Assembly: GCF_000619885.1 (NCBI RefSeq)
Contig: NZ_KK211039.1
Location: 399,589-463,588 of the forward strand
DNA: 64,000 nucleotides
Direction: 5' to 3'
Source of the DNA: Balneatrix alpica DSM 16621
GTDB lineage: Bacteria > Pseudomonadota > Gammaproteobacteria > Pseudomonadales > Balneatricaceae
Shown: positions 37,351 through 46,989 of the stretch, one piece after another
Position numbering within the stretch: the stretch's first letter is position 1
Layout: each line of letters starts with the position of its first letter
Program-made: the position numbers and the translations under genes
Notes under the pieces: generated by a model
The model's input: only the letters and a program-made list of their open reading frames with translations
Database searches by the model: none
What the model was told of the DNA's origin: nothing

Positions 37351-37755
37351 ATGCCCTACCAACTCAGCTCTGCACAACTGCAGAAAATCCGTAACCTGCC
37401 CGCCGTAGATCGCTACGACTACTTCTTGCGTAAAGTGATCGACTGGGAACAAATCTGGAGCCTGAAATCAGCAGAAGGTTGGGTTGCCATGAGCGCCGAT
37501 GGTTTAGACTGTATCCCGGTCTGGCCACACCCTGACTTCGCCAAAGAGTGGGCAACCGATGATTGGGCTGACTGTCAGCCTGAGGCGGTGTCCCTGGATG
37601 TTTGGCTGGAACGCTGGACACCCGGCCTGACTCAGGACAACACCTATGTTGCCATCTTCCCCAATGGCGATGATGAAGAGGTGGTGATGAGTGCAGAGGA
37701 ATTAGAGGAAGCGCTTGAGCTGGAATCCGGCGAAGAGCTCGGCGACGAGGAATAA
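37351..37755 (+). CDS. DUF2750 family protein
   Basis: Acidic cytoplasmic protein of 134 residues with the DUF2750 pattern (RYDYFLRKVIDWEQIWSL ... GLDCIPVWPHPDFAKEWA). The tail is strongly acidic (EELEEALELESGEELGDEE). GAGGGTG precedes ATG 37351. Function unknown. A terminator follows. Confidence 0.85.
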   Translation: MPYQLSSAQLQKIRNLPAVDRYDYFLRKVIDWEQIWSLKSAEGWVAMSADGLDCIPVWPHPDFAKEWATDDWADCQPEAVSLDVWLERWTPGLTQDNTYVAIFPNGDDEEVVMSAEELEEALELESGEELGDEE

Positions 37756-37774
37756 TCGCCTCCCCCGCCTTACT

Positions 37775-37797
37775 AACGGCCCTTTAAGGGCCGTTTT
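37775..37797. terminator. Bidirectional rho-independent terminator
   Basis: Arms AACGGCCCTT and AAGGGCCGTT, then TTTT, between the convergent DUF2750 gene and the AlbA_2 gene. Both ends can use the same hairpin. Confidence 0.88.
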
Positions 37798-37803
37798 GCT
37801 TGC

Positions 37804-38622
37804 TTAATCCTGCTTGGTTTGACGCGCTAACAGTTGTTCCAGCAGGGATTCAATATTTTGCATCTGCTGCTGATGGCGCACTTCCGATTGAACGTAAGTA
37901 CGGCTCAGATTCTTCACCGTGGCAATCGCATTGACGTGGGTGCGTAACAGTTCACTCAGGCTATCGGCATGGTTGAGATTACTGGTATGTAACTGCTCAA
38001 GGGCTGTCGCAGTCTGTACCAGCTGCTCATCCAAGCCCTGCAGGCGGTTACCAATTCCCGGCAGCCCTTCCGTCAACAAGCCACTGATATCTTCCAGGGT
38101 TTGCTCCAAACGCTGGGCCGCATCACGAAAGCGGGAGAGAAACAGGTCACTCTCACGCTCCATAAACATGGACAGCAGTTCAGCCGGATAGAGAGCACGG
38201 GTGCGGGAGTCACTGCGGATGGTGTACTCACCTTTAGAAGTGCAATAGGGCTTATGCCGCCCGGGGGGAATTTCCACCCGCAGAAAAGGCGCCTTCGCCA
38301 GATTCTCGACGAAGATTTCCACATCGACCCCTGGCATGCAATCACTGGCTTTATTGAGCACCAGCAAGCGCGCATCGTCATCCACCGGGCAACCCACAAC
38401 CCGTCCGCGCTGCACCCCATGCGCCGTGGTGTACTCTTCCACGCCAATTAATAAGGCGCCACCATCGGCTGAGTTCGCAAAGGCTACCAGGAGGTAGCCC
38501 TTAATGCCGGTCAGGTCCCGTTTGAAATCAACCGTTGCCCCCTCTGGCTGACTCAGCAGCTGACGGGCACGCCGACTGATTCCTTTAAATTCACGCTGCC
38601 TGGGTTTGGCTGGTTTCGCCAT
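37804..38622 (-). CDS. AlbA_2/Schlafen-domain protein with coiled-coil tail
   Basis: 272-residue protein. The N-terminal two-thirds has the AlbA_2 pattern: EGATVDFKRDLTGIKGYLLVAFANSADGGALLIGVEE, then FLRVEIPPGRHKPYCTSKGEYTIRSDSRTRALYPAE. This fold is shared with Schlafen and DNA-binding proteins. The C-terminal 100 residues are a long heptad-rich helix. Its start overlaps the 3' end of the membrane-protein gene by 32 bases in another frame. Function unknown; family members are reported as regulators and in defence. Confidence 0.82.
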   Translation of the reverse strand: MAKPAKPRQREFKGISRRARQLLSQPEGATVDFKRDLTGIKGYLLVAFANSADGGALLIGVEEYTTAHGVQRGRVVGCPVDDDARLLVLNKASDCMPGVDVEIFVENLAKAPFLRVEIPPGRHKPYCTSKGEYTIRSDSRTRALYPAELLSMFMERESDLFLSRFRDAAQRLEQTLEDISGLLTEGLPGIGNRLQGLDEQLVQTATALEQLHTSNLNHADSLSELLRTHVNAIATVKNLSRTYVQSEVRHQQQMQNIESLLEQLLARQTKQD

Positions 38623-39004
38623 AATGCTCGTCGTTGTAGGGATCTAACGGGGTGGTGCGCTTTTCATCACGCTCGAAATACAGTGACTGACCCAACAGTA
38701 ACAATCCTTTGCGGTGCAGCCAAAAATCCACCTCTTGCTTACGCTCCTGCAAACGCCCTACTTCTAGCTTGGCCTTAATCAGACCGTAAAGGTGTACCAG
38801 CAGGAAAGCGAAACCAGCACCGAGGAAGAGATCCGATGACATGGCGAACAACAGCAAGCAGACCACCCCTGGAATCCACCAGCGACCAGCCTGGGCCTGG
38901 CGCAGAGCGGCCTCGGCATCCTGCAGGCGCTCCTGGTAGGACAGGCCCAAACGCAGTTGTTGCTGAAGTTGCGGCTTATCGGCGGGGTTTAAACGAAATT
39001 CCAT
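38591..39004 (-). CDS. Uncharacterised small membrane protein
   Basis: 137 residues: an N-terminal helical segment rich in Gln and Leu, a pair of hydrophobic helices (WWIPGVVCLLLFAMSSDLFL and GAGFAFLLVHLYGLI), and a helical charged C-terminus. AAGG precedes ATG 39004. It shares 32 bases of sequence with the AlbA_2 gene start, so the two are expected to be made together. I do not recognise a family. Confidence 0.75.
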   Translation of the reverse strand: MEFRLNPADKPQLQQQLRLGLSYQERLQDAEAALRQAQAGRWWIPGVVCLLLFAMSSDLFLGAGFAFLLVHLYGLIKAKLEVGRLQERKQEVDFWLHRKGLLLLGQSLYFERDEKRTTPLDPYNDEHYGETSQTQAA

Positions 39005-39077
39005 AACTTAGCCCTTCTTGGTTGTGGACTTCATTGTAGGGAGGAGCCTGCTAACCTGCAGGCGGCCTCCTGTTAAA

Positions 39078-41669
39078 TCAAGCCAGACTTTTGTTGACTA
39101 TCTCGTAGGCGTCTTTTGACAGCGCCCCTTGCGCCAGGGTCTGGAGTGCGGCCTTCATTTGCTGCTGCCGCGTAGCAGGATAACGCTTCCAGCGGGTCAG
39201 CGGTGTTAACAGACGGGCCGCGATCTGCGGATTGATGGCATCCAGATAACTGATCTGCTTGGCCAGGAAGCTGTAACCCTGGCCATCCGCACGGTGCAAG
39301 CCCAGGGTGTTCTGACCAAAGGCCCCTAATACTGACCGTACCTTATTCGGGTTACGCCATTCAAAGGCTGGATGGTGCAAAAGTGTTTCTGCCCGCGCCA
39401 ACGCCTCCCCATTCGGGGTAGCGCATTGCAGTGCCAACCACTGATTGACGACGAGGGAGTCCTCCTGCCAGCGCTGGTAAAAGTCATCTAGCAAAGCCTG
39501 ACTCTGCTCAGGGGGCGCATACTGTACCAACACGCCTAGTGCACCCAGGGAATCGGTCATGTTATCGGCCTGAAGGTAATGCTGCTCAGCCAACTCCAGG
39601 GCCGCAGGCCGGCCACTGGCCACCAGATAGGCCAAACAGCACAGGTTAAGAGCCCGCCGCCCGACTTCCGCGCTATTGAATTGATAACCGCCCTGGGCTC
39701 GGCTGGCCTGATAACGCGCCAGCCACTGCTCATAAAGCTGCTCGCCCAACTGCTGTTTGATGCCTTCGCGGCTGTAGTGGATGGCTTCCACCTCAATCAC
39801 TTCCGCCAGCTCAGCCAAATAAGCTTCGGAGGGCAATGCCAATACCTTGGCCGCCACCGCCGGGTCCAGCTGTGTTTGCTGCAAGGTGGTGGCGAAAGCA
39901 TCGGCTAAATCCGCATCCAGTTGCAGGGGTTGCTGTTGCAGATAGGCCGCCTGCTGCTCCTGTAGAACCTGCACCGCCAGCCGCTGCCCTGCCTCCCAAC
40001 GGTTAAAGCCATCACTATCCTGACTCATCAAAAAGCGCAGCTGTTGCCGCGTATAGGGATAGTCCAGTTTGACCGGGGCAGAAAATCCTCGCAGTAAACT
40101 GGGCTGAGGACGACTCGGCAGGACAAATTCAAATACCTGTTCCGCTTCGGTCACATCCAGGACCTGCTCCGCCACCAGCTCCTGCCCCTGCTGATCTAAC
40201 AGGGCAATAGCCAGGGGAATATGGAAAGGTGCCTTATCGCTCTGCCCGGGGGTAGGTGGGCAGCTCTGGCGCACCTGCAGCTGATACTTACCGGTGCTTT
40301 CATCGTAGCTGTCCGTCACCTGTAACCGCGGCGTACCTGCCTGGGTGTACCAACGCATAAACTGGCTCAGGTCACGCCCACTCACTTCCGCCATGCAAGC
40401 GACAAAATCATCACAGGTCACCGCCTGGCCATCGAAGCGTTGGAAGTAGAGGTCAGACCCCTGGCGGAATAATTCCGCACCGAGCAAGGTATGCAGCATC
40501 CGCACCACTTCTGCCCCTTTCTCATAGACGGTCAGGGTATAGAAGTTGGAAATTTCCATGTAGTTATCCGGCCGCACCGGGTGGGCCGTCGGGCCAGCAT
40601 CTTCGGCAAACTGGGCCGTGCGCAGCAGGGTCACATCCTCAATCCGCTTCACCGCGGCGGAACCCATATCGGCAGAAAACTGGGCATCGCGGAAGACGGT
40701 AAAGCCTTCTTTCAGGCTCAACTGGAACCAGTCACGGCAGGTCACCCGATTACCAGACCAGTTATGGAAGTATTCATGGGCAACGATCCCCTCAATGCGG
40801 GCAAAGCCGGCATCGGTGGTGGTGTCCGCGCGGGCCAGCACACAGGAGGAGTTAAAGATATTGAGGCTTTTGTTTTCCATCGCCCCCATGTTGAAGTCGT
40901 CCACGGCAACGATATTAAAAATATCCAGGTCATATTCGCGACCATAGACTTCTTCATCCCAACGCATCGAGCGCTTGAGGGCTTCCATCGCAAAGGGGGT
41001 CTTACTGAGATTATGGTGCTCGGTGTACAACCGCAGCGTCACCTGGCGGCCACTGCAGGTGGTGAACTTATCTTCGATATGGCCCAGATCCCCTGCCACC
41101 ATGGCAAACAGGTAGGAGGGTTTGGGGAAGGGATCATGCCAGCGGGCGAAGTGACGCCCATCTTCCAAACTCCCCTGCTCCAACAGGTTGCCGTTAGAGA
41201 GCAACACCGGATAAGCCGCCGCCTCGGCAATCAGGGTGGTGGTGAATACACTCATCACGTCCGGACGATCCGGGTAGAGCGTAATCTGGCGGAACCCTTC
41301 CGCTTCGCACTGGGTACAGAACATGCCGCCAGAACGATACAGGCCTTCCAGGCTGGTATTATCCTGAGGCTTGAGCAGGGTCACGCACTCTAAAACGGCT
41401 TCATCCGCTGGCTGTAAGCGCCATTCTTCCCCTTGCCGCTGATAGTCCTCAGCCTGCAGTAGCTGACCATCCAGCTTCAAACTCTCAATCTGTAGCTCTT
41501 TACCGCCGTTTAAGATCAGCTCGCCAGGATGCTGGCGCTGCAGTAACAGACGGGAGCTAACCCGGGTCTGCTCATCCCCCAGCTCAAACACCAGGTCAAC
41601 CTTGACCACTTTGAATGCAGGGGGGCGATAATCCTTCAAGTATTGGGTGGTGGGGGTATGTTGACTCAT
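39078..41669 (-). CDS. pepN: Aminopeptidase N
   Basis: Cytoplasmic M1 zinc aminopeptidase of 863 residues. The exopeptidase motif GAMEN lies at 262-266 and the zinc site HEYFHNW at 298-304 with the second glutamate in LSLKEGFTVFRD (E321). The C-terminal helical domain completes the family length. It is the last gene of the nadK-to-pepN run and starts 3 bases after the DUF2797 stop. Confidence 0.97.
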   Translation of the reverse strand: MSQHTPTTQYLKDYRPPAFKVVKVDLVFELGDEQTRVSSRLLLQRQHPGELILNGGKELQIESLKLDGQLLQAEDYQRQGEEWRLQPADEAVLECVTLLKPQDNTSLEGLYRSGGMFCTQCEAEGFRQITLYPDRPDVMSVFTTTLIAEAAAYPVLLSNGNLLEQGSLEDGRHFARWHDPFPKPSYLFAMVAGDLGHIEDKFTTCSGRQVTLRLYTEHHNLSKTPFAMEALKRSMRWDEEVYGREYDLDIFNIVAVDDFNMGAMENKSLNIFNSSCVLARADTTTDAGFARIEGIVAHEYFHNWSGNRVTCRDWFQLSLKEGFTVFRDAQFSADMGSAAVKRIEDVTLLRTAQFAEDAGPTAHPVRPDNYMEISNFYTLTVYEKGAEVVRMLHTLLGAELFRQGSDLYFQRFDGQAVTCDDFVACMAEVSGRDLSQFMRWYTQAGTPRLQVTDSYDESTGKYQLQVRQSCPPTPGQSDKAPFHIPLAIALLDQQGQELVAEQVLDVTEAEQVFEFVLPSRPQPSLLRGFSAPVKLDYPYTRQQLRFLMSQDSDGFNRWEAGQRLAVQVLQEQQAAYLQQQPLQLDADLADAFATTLQQTQLDPAVAAKVLALPSEAYLAELAEVIEVEAIHYSREGIKQQLGEQLYEQWLARYQASRAQGGYQFNSAEVGRRALNLCCLAYLVASGRPAALELAEQHYLQADNMTDSLGALGVLVQYAPPEQSQALLDDFYQRWQEDSLVVNQWLALQCATPNGEALARAETLLHHPAFEWRNPNKVRSVLGAFGQNTLGLHRADGQGYSFLAKQISYLDAINPQIAARLLTPLTRWKRYPATRQQQMKAALQTLAQGALSKDAYEIVNKSLA

Positions 41670-41672
41670 GAC

Positions 41673-42509
41673 TCAGTGCTCTATGGCTAGTTCGACTTGA
41701 TAGGCCGTATATTTGCGAATGTTGATCACACCAGTGTCCAGTATCCAGTATTGACCTTTGATACCTAACAATTGGCCGCTGACTTCGGCATCTTTATCGA
41801 GATTATGGGCTTTAACTTTGCTGGGATACTGCAACACCGGATAGACAAAATGCTGCGGCTGCTGCTCCAGCAGCGGCTGAATGGCCTGAATGCCAAAACG
41901 TTGAGTTAAATCCGTCAGGGGCTCGGCAAAGTCCTGTAGCAATTGCTCACGCAGCGCCAGTAAATCCACCGCTTCACTCTGCCCTTTTAGCATGCGCTGC
42001 CAGGCAGTGCGGTCACTTAACTGACTACGCAACAGATCCTCAACAAAACCTGCCTGCTGGCGAGTACGGGTCCGCATCAGCAACAAACCTGAGGTCGCCC
42101 CCTGATCCAGCCAGCGCCGTGGCACCTGGCTGGAGCGGGTGATGCCCACTTTGGCGGCAGAGGTATCGGCCAGGTAGACAAAGTGATCCTGCATGCACAC
42201 CTGCTCACCCCACTCAGGCTCGCGGCAGGTGCCTTGCTCGTAATGACAGCGCACCGGGTCCAACATACAGGGATCACAGGCCGCCAACTGAGTAAAACAG
42301 GGGTAGCAATATCCCTGATTGAAACTCTTTTTGGTCAAGCGTCCACAGTGAACACAATGGATACTGCCGCAATAACGCAAACGAACACGCTTGCCCAGCA
42401 GCAGGTTTAAGGCGATGGCACCCTGACCAAGATCAAGCTGATACTGAACCTGGTCAGCTTGGCTGGCCTCCATCTTCTCCAGCGCGCCCTGACCGATAAG
42501 CTGCCACAT
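41673..42509 (-). CDS. DUF2797 zinc-ribbon protein
   Basis: 278 residues. Several CxxC and related cysteine pairs (YCGSIHCVHCG, CYPCF, ACDPC) suggest a zinc site in the first 110 residues. FVYLADTSAAKVGITR is a GIY-YIG-like segment found in this family. The ATG at 42509 shares one base with the DUF1315 stop (TGATG). It is found next to pepN in related genomes; function unknown. Confidence 0.86.
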   Translation of the reverse strand: MWQLIGQGALEKMEASQADQVQYQLDLGQGAIALNLLLGKRVRLRYCGSIHCVHCGRLTKKSFNQGYCYPCFTQLAACDPCMLDPVRCHYEQGTCREPEWGEQVCMQDHFVYLADTSAAKVGITRSSQVPRRWLDQGATSGLLLMRTRTRQQAGFVEDLLRSQLSDRTAWQRMLKGQSEAVDLLALREQLLQDFAEPLTDLTQRFGIQAIQPLLEQQPQHFVYPVLQYPSKVKAHNLDKDAEVSGQLLGIKGQYWILDTGVINIRKYTAYQVELAIEH

Positions 42510-42775
42510 CAGTGTTGATTCAGAATCTTCAGGGTTTCCGCCGCCAGAGGGTCTTTACCGTGCTGGCTGCCATCTTTTTTACTACGGTCGATAAAACCAA
42601 TACGCTGCTCAGGCGGCAGATTGGTTTCACTCCAGGTGATAATGGCCTCTAAACACAGGGTGCGTTGCTCCTCGGTCAAGCGCTGACCATTAGGCCACTT
42701 ACCTAGCTCAACAGCCTGCTTCAGGCTCTGATAGATTTCCGGCGTCATGGTGCGCGCCAGGGTCGCAAAATCCAT
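42509..42775 (-). CDS. DUF1315 (YeaC-like) protein
   Basis: 88-residue cytoplasmic protein, MDFATLARTMTPEIYQSLKQAVE, with the YeaC pattern WPNGQRLTEEQRTLCLEAII. GAGGAG precedes ATG 42775. Its TGA overlaps the DUF2797 ATG. Function unknown. Confidence 0.88.
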   Translation of the reverse strand: MDFATLARTMTPEIYQSLKQAVELGKWPNGQRLTEEQRTLCLEAIITWSETNLPPEQRIGFIDRSKKDGSQHGKDPLAAETLKILNQH

Positions 42776-42777
42776 AC

Positions 42778-43425
42778 TTATCTCCTCGCTGGGACTCGCC
42801 AATGCCACCACAGCGCCCAGACTAAACCTGTTAGCAGCCCCGCCACATGGGCGGCATTGGCCATTGTGCCAAAACCCAGGGTAGCGGTCATCTCGGTAAA
42901 TCCCAGAGCCAACCACACCAACATAAACCCAAAGAGCGCCGGCGACAGGCCAGAAGCCTGAGCGGGGCGCAACCTATCCCATAGCCACAGTGCCGCCAAA
43001 TAGGCATACACCACACCGGACAACCCGCCAAACAGGAAACTACCGGCATAGTATTGGGCCAGGTTTGCCACCAGCGCACTCATCAGCAACAGCGGCAACA
43101 CCGAGCCACTGCCAAACATTCGCTCTAACCGCCGCCCACCTTCCCAAATCCACAGGGCATTAAACACCAGGTGCAATGCCCCAAAGTGAATCAGAGCCGG
43201 GCTCAATAACCGCCACCACTGCCCCTGTTGCAGGGTTGCCTCCAGGGTCGTGCCATAGAGATAGTTCCCCTGTTGGACCAGGGGCACAATGGTAAACCAG
43301 GCCAGGGTGGGCAAGTAATCACCCAAAAGAGTCAGTGCCGCCACCAGCAGGGCTAAGGCCAGGGTCAGGCTCGTGACGGGAATGCGCCGCATTGCCTGCC
43401 AACTTGAGGGGGAAATCAAACCCAT
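42778..43425 (-). CDS. Rhomboid-family intramembrane serine protease
   Basis: 215-residue inner-membrane protein with six hydrophobic helices. The catalytic serine is S136 in FGGLSGVVYAY (GxSG) and the histidine is H193 in ANAAHVAGLLTG. HLVFNALWIWEGG carries the oxyanion-site H and N. AAGGAG precedes ATG 43425. It is followed 2 bases later by DUF1315. The substrate is unknown. Confidence 0.9.
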   Translation of the reverse strand: MGLISPSSWQAMRRIPVTSLTLALALLVAALTLLGDYLPTLAWFTIVPLVQQGNYLYGTTLEATLQQGQWWRLLSPALIHFGALHLVFNALWIWEGGRRLERMFGSGSVLPLLLMSALVANLAQYYAGSFLFGGLSGVVYAYLAALWLWDRLRPAQASGLSPALFGFMLVWLALGFTEMTATLGFGTMANAAHVAGLLTGLVWALWWHWRVPARR

Positions 43426-43452
43426 GTCGTCTCCTTACCCGTTACCCAGCAT

Positions 43453-44436
43453 TTATACGGGGCCAATGTAAGCTTGGCTCAGTAACTCCGGACGCCGTAC
43501 TTCACTCCAGATAAATTTGCTCTGGTGCAGGCGGGCCTCATTGCCCATCCGATAGGCCACCAACTTGCCGTATTTGACTGCGCTGTAGTCCAGGCAAGCG
43601 ATGTTGGCCGTGATAGGTGCAGGCAAACCCTCACGCCAATAGTGGCCGATAAACAGCGGGCGCTGCTCGGGGCCGTAATAGAGCAACTGTTTACGCTCCG
43701 CGCTGGTGAGGGGCATGGCGGCGATATCTTCCGGCAAAGGGTCCGGCTGAAAGACAATATCACCGTAAGTTTGCGGATTTTCTTTCCAGAAACTGGTGCG
43801 AAATACCCGCCGATGGAAACCATCCTTGCTCACCATAAAGCTGCCATTCGGCAGGTGCATACTGGTACCACGCATTAAACGATCAGCCACTAAATAGGCA
43901 AAACTGCCAGCCTGGGCCGACTGATGCAAAAAGTCTGCATCCATACAATGGGAGGGATACTGGCGGGCAAATTCACGGATCAGGCTCTCATCCCAGCAGG
44001 CATGTACCACGCGAAAGTGGTCAAACTCGAGAAACAGTGGTAACTCCATAAACCACTGCAAGAAAGCCTCCCACTCACGGGGATAGAGCGCAAACTGCGC
44101 CAGGGTCTCGCGGATAATCCGCTCATGACGGGCATTATGGGCACGCAAAAACTGATTCGACTCTGCCCGGCTCGGGGTGCAATAGCACAGCGCGTTATAT
44201 TCATGGTTACCCATAATCATTAACGCCTGCCCTGCATCCACCATCTCTTTCACCAGGTGAAGTGCCTCGCGGATACGTGGGCCACGATCCACAATATCGC
44301 CAAGAAAAATAGCTTTGCGCCTGGGATGTCGATACACCCCTCGCAACTTGCGATAACCCATCTTGCGCAGCAGACGCTCAAGGGTATGGGAGCAACCATG
44401 CACATCGCCGATGAGGTCATAACCTGCTGCGTCCAT
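43453..44436 (-). CDS. PPP-type metallophosphatase
   Basis: 327-residue cytoplasmic phosphatase with the calcineurin-like core: GDVHGCSHTLERLL at 10-23, FLGDIVDRGPR near 44-54, and IMGNHEYNAL. A histidine-containing HACWDES follows. The family includes protein phosphatases and ApaH-like nucleotide hydrolases; specificity cannot be read. The ATG immediately follows the nadK TAA. Confidence 0.88.
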   Translation of the reverse strand: MDAAGYDLIGDVHGCSHTLERLLRKMGYRKLRGVYRHPRRKAIFLGDIVDRGPRIREALHLVKEMVDAGQALMIMGNHEYNALCYCTPSRAESNQFLRAHNARHERIIRETLAQFALYPREWEAFLQWFMELPLFLEFDHFRVVHACWDESLIREFARQYPSHCMDADFLHQSAQAGSFAYLVADRLMRGTSMHLPNGSFMVSKDGFHRRVFRTSFWKENPQTYGDIVFQPDPLPEDIAAMPLTSAERKQLLYYGPEQRPLFIGHYWREGLPAPITANIACLDYSAVKYGKLVAYRMGNEARLHQSKFIWSEVRRPELLSQAYIGPV

Positions 44437-45318
44437 TTAGGCCCCCTGGTCTGCTGTCCAGCCTAGCTTGGATCGACAGGTTTCATAGAAGTCATAATTC
44501 AGCGGGTGAATCAGTTTCAGCTTATGGGGTCGCTTGCGAATGTGAATACTGTCACCGGGCGCACAGGGAATATGGGTCTGACCATCACAACTGATATGCG
44601 GGTAAGTCTCGTTCTTCTCACTGATGACGATTTTCAGTTCAGCATTGCCGTCTACCACGATCGGACGGCTGCTAAGGGTATGGGGGAACATCGGCACTAA
44701 CACCAACGCATCCAGCTTGGGATGCATAATTGGTCCACCACCGGAGAGGGAATAAGCCGTCGAACCCGTCGGTGTCGAGACAATCAAGCCATCAGAGCGC
44801 TGCTGATAAACAAACTGATCTTCAATGTAGAGGGAGAAGCTAATCATCCGCGTTGATTTACCAGGGTGCAGAATCACATCATTCAGGCACAGCCCCTCAC
44901 CAATCGGCTCACCTTTACGCTTAACCGTGGCGCCGATCAAAAAGCGATTTTCCACGCTGTATTTACCCGACAGCACCTCGCGCATTTTGGCTTCGACCTC
45001 ATCCGGACGGATATCTGTCAAAAAGCCTAAACGACCCCGGTTTACCCCCACTACCGGGACACCAAAGGGTGCCAGGGCACGGGCCGCCCCGAGCAGAGAA
45101 CCATCACCGCCGACAACGATCACCAGATCCGTGATCTCTCCCATCAGCTTCAAGGTCGCCACCTGCTGGTTATGCCCTGGCATTACCGAGGCAATGCTTT
45201 CCTCCAAAATCGGAGTCAGGCCTTCGTCATGCAGAAAACGCAGTAATCGTTTGATGGTGTCGATCACCTGCGGACTACCTAAACGACCGATTAACCCTAC
45301 ATTGCGAAATTGTTCCAT
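44437..45318 (-). CDS. nadK: NAD kinase
   Basis: Cytoplasmic ATP-NAD kinase of 293 residues that makes NADP. The GGDGS loop lies at 70-74 with D72 catalytic, followed by GRLGFLTDI, NDVILH, and GSTAYSLSGGGPIMHP. GAGGA precedes ATG 45318. It leads a tightly spaced series of six genes ending in pepN, conserved in related genomes. Confidence 0.97.
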   Translation of the reverse strand: MEQFRNVGLIGRLGSPQVIDTIKRLLRFLHDEGLTPILEESIASVMPGHNQQVATLKLMGEITDLVIVVGGDGSLLGAARALAPFGVPVVGVNRGRLGFLTDIRPDEVEAKMREVLSGKYSVENRFLIGATVKRKGEPIGEGLCLNDVILHPGKSTRMISFSLYIEDQFVYQQRSDGLIVSTPTGSTAYSLSGGGPIMHPKLDALVLVPMFPHTLSSRPIVVDGNAELKIVISEKNETYPHISCDGQTHIPCAPGDSIHIRKRPHKLKLIHPLNYDFYETCRSKLGWTADQGA

Positions 45319-45375
45319 GCTGTCCTCATGTCCGCCCGCGCTGCGAAGGCGGGGATAATAACTCAGCTTGCCGCG

Positions 45376-46167
45376 CTAGCGTAGGTAGGCATCCACCAGC
45401 TGCTGTAACTCACCACTGCGATATAACTCATAGAGCTGCTGATCAAACTGGCGCACAAAATCCTCTTTAAAGGGATAGCGCTCCAGATGCTGATTGGTAT
45501 AGGCGAGAAAACCCTGCTCGCGGGACAACACCTGCACCTCCTGTAAACTGTCCTGCGCACTCAGGGGTAAGGTGCCCAGTTTTTTCATCTGCCCCCACTG
45601 CCATTGGGTGGCAAGACGGTCATCAATAAAGCAATCAAGCCTGCCACCGGCCAACTTGAGTAAATTCAGCTCAGCATTGGGGGCTTCCTCAATCTGAATC
45701 AGCTTCTGCTCAATCGCCTGCTCCAATGCCACTCCACCACTGGCGAAACCGGCATTACGCCCAATCACCAGACCACCGAAATCGTCCGGCCAGCGCTGCA
45801 AGCCCTTGGCCACCACCTCAGGCCGACAAAAGACCACCACCTCCTCGGCCAGCATCGGCAAAGAGTAAGGCCAAAGATTGGCACGCATCGCACTACGATG
45901 ATAAGGCGGGAAGATGGCAAAACCCTGCCCTGACTCGACGTAACTCAGCCCCCGCCGCCAGGGCACTGCCTCAATATTGACTTGGTAATCCGGCATACGC
46001 TGGGTAACGGCACGGACAATCTCCACATACAGCCCCTTCACCTCACCAGCTTCGGTATAGGAATAAGGAGCGATGGTATCCCCCGCATAGAGGGTAACCG
46101 GCGTTGCTGCCTGCGCTGCAGCACTCAAAACAGCAGCCAAACTGGCTGTAATCAGGGACAACCACAT
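45376..46167 (-). CDS. Periplasmic solute-binding protein, family 3
   Basis: Exported protein of about 263 residues with a Sec signal peptide (MWLSLITASLAAVLSAAAQA). The mature part resembles family 3 amino-acid-binding proteins (GEVKGLYVEIVRAVTQRMP), but without an ABC transporter nearby. ATG 46167 is preferred over GTG 46176 because AAGG lies 8 bases upstream. The ligand is unknown. Confidence 0.82.
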   Translation of the reverse strand: MWLSLITASLAAVLSAAAQAATPVTLYAGDTIAPYSYTEAGEVKGLYVEIVRAVTQRMPDYQVNIEAVPWRRGLSYVESGQGFAIFPPYHRSAMRANLWPYSLPMLAEEVVVFCRPEVVAKGLQRWPDDFGGLVIGRNAGFASGGVALEQAIEQKLIQIEEAPNAELNLLKLAGGRLDCFIDDRLATQWQWGQMKKLGTLPLSAQDSLQEVQVLSREQGFLAYTNQHLERYPFKEDFVRQFDQQLYELYRSGELQQLVDAYLR

Positions 46168-46334
46168 ACCACTCACCTTGTGACAACCCCATTAGGGTAA
46201 CAAAGAAGCCGACGCGACACAGGAGATAACAATGCCCATCCGCCGCTTTTTTTGGCATCATCCTCCTCTATAACGCCGGTGAGCAAAGAAACGAACTGCT
46301 CCCCATTCGGCCTAGCCCCCAGCGAGAGAGAATT

Positions 46335-46895
46335 ATGAGTGCCCTTGTTGTGCTGGATATTGATGATGTCCTCACTCAAACCCGAGAACGGGTCTACCAT
46401 GCCATGCTAGCCACCACAGGTATTGATATTCACTGGCAGCATTGGGACGAGTACGATCTACGCCCTCGTTACCGCCTCAGCCATGAAGAACTAATGGATG
46501 CCTTTAATCAGCATGACCTGATTAATGAAGTGCATCTGGAAGAAGGGGCGCGCGAGTTTATCGCCAGCTGTAAAGAAGCAGGTTACCGAGTAGCGACCCT
46601 TACCGCACGTGGCTGGCACCCCCAGGCGGAGGCCCATACCTGGGCCTACTTTGAGCGTCATCAGCTCGCTATTGATGAATTGCATGTCTGTACCCCCAGC
46701 GAGTGTAAATCCGACTGGATTAAACGCTTGGGGCCAGTCCATCTCTATGTCGACGACCACCTTAACCACATCCTCAACGTGCAGGAAAAAACCGCTAACG
46801 TCACCCATCTTGCGCTGATGGATCGCCCTTGGAATCAGGGAGCGCATGGCGTACGCCGGGTATTTTCGCTGCACGACTGCTTAAGCCTGCTCTAG
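46335..46895 (+). CDS. HAD-superfamily phosphatase-like protein
   Basis: 186-residue cytoplasmic protein. HAD motif I is VVLDIDDVLTQ, motif II lies in ATLTARG, and motif III/IV in LYVDDHLNHI. The overall layout resembles 5'(3')-deoxyribonucleotidases. GAGAGAGA precedes ATG 46335. It heads a plus-strand group with copper-delivery genes but need not be functionally tied to them. Confidence 0.8.
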   Translation: MSALVVLDIDDVLTQTRERVYHAMLATTGIDIHWQHWDEYDLRPRYRLSHEELMDAFNQHDLINEVHLEEGAREFIASCKEAGYRVATLTARGWHPQAEAHTWAYFERHQLAIDELHVCTPSECKSDWIKRLGPVHLYVDDHLNHILNVQEKTANVTHLALMDRPWNQGAHGVRRVFSLHDCLSLL

Positions 46896-46989
46896 CTTCA
46901 CTGCGACAATTTGCCACATTGGCATTACATGCGAGCTCACTAAACTAAGCCCCTGTCGAGACAGCCGGGGGAAAGACGCGGATTCTACG

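Noticed and set aside
40491-41393. 300-codon plus-strand frame over pepN
   Set aside because: Antisense shadow; pepN motifs account for the sequence.
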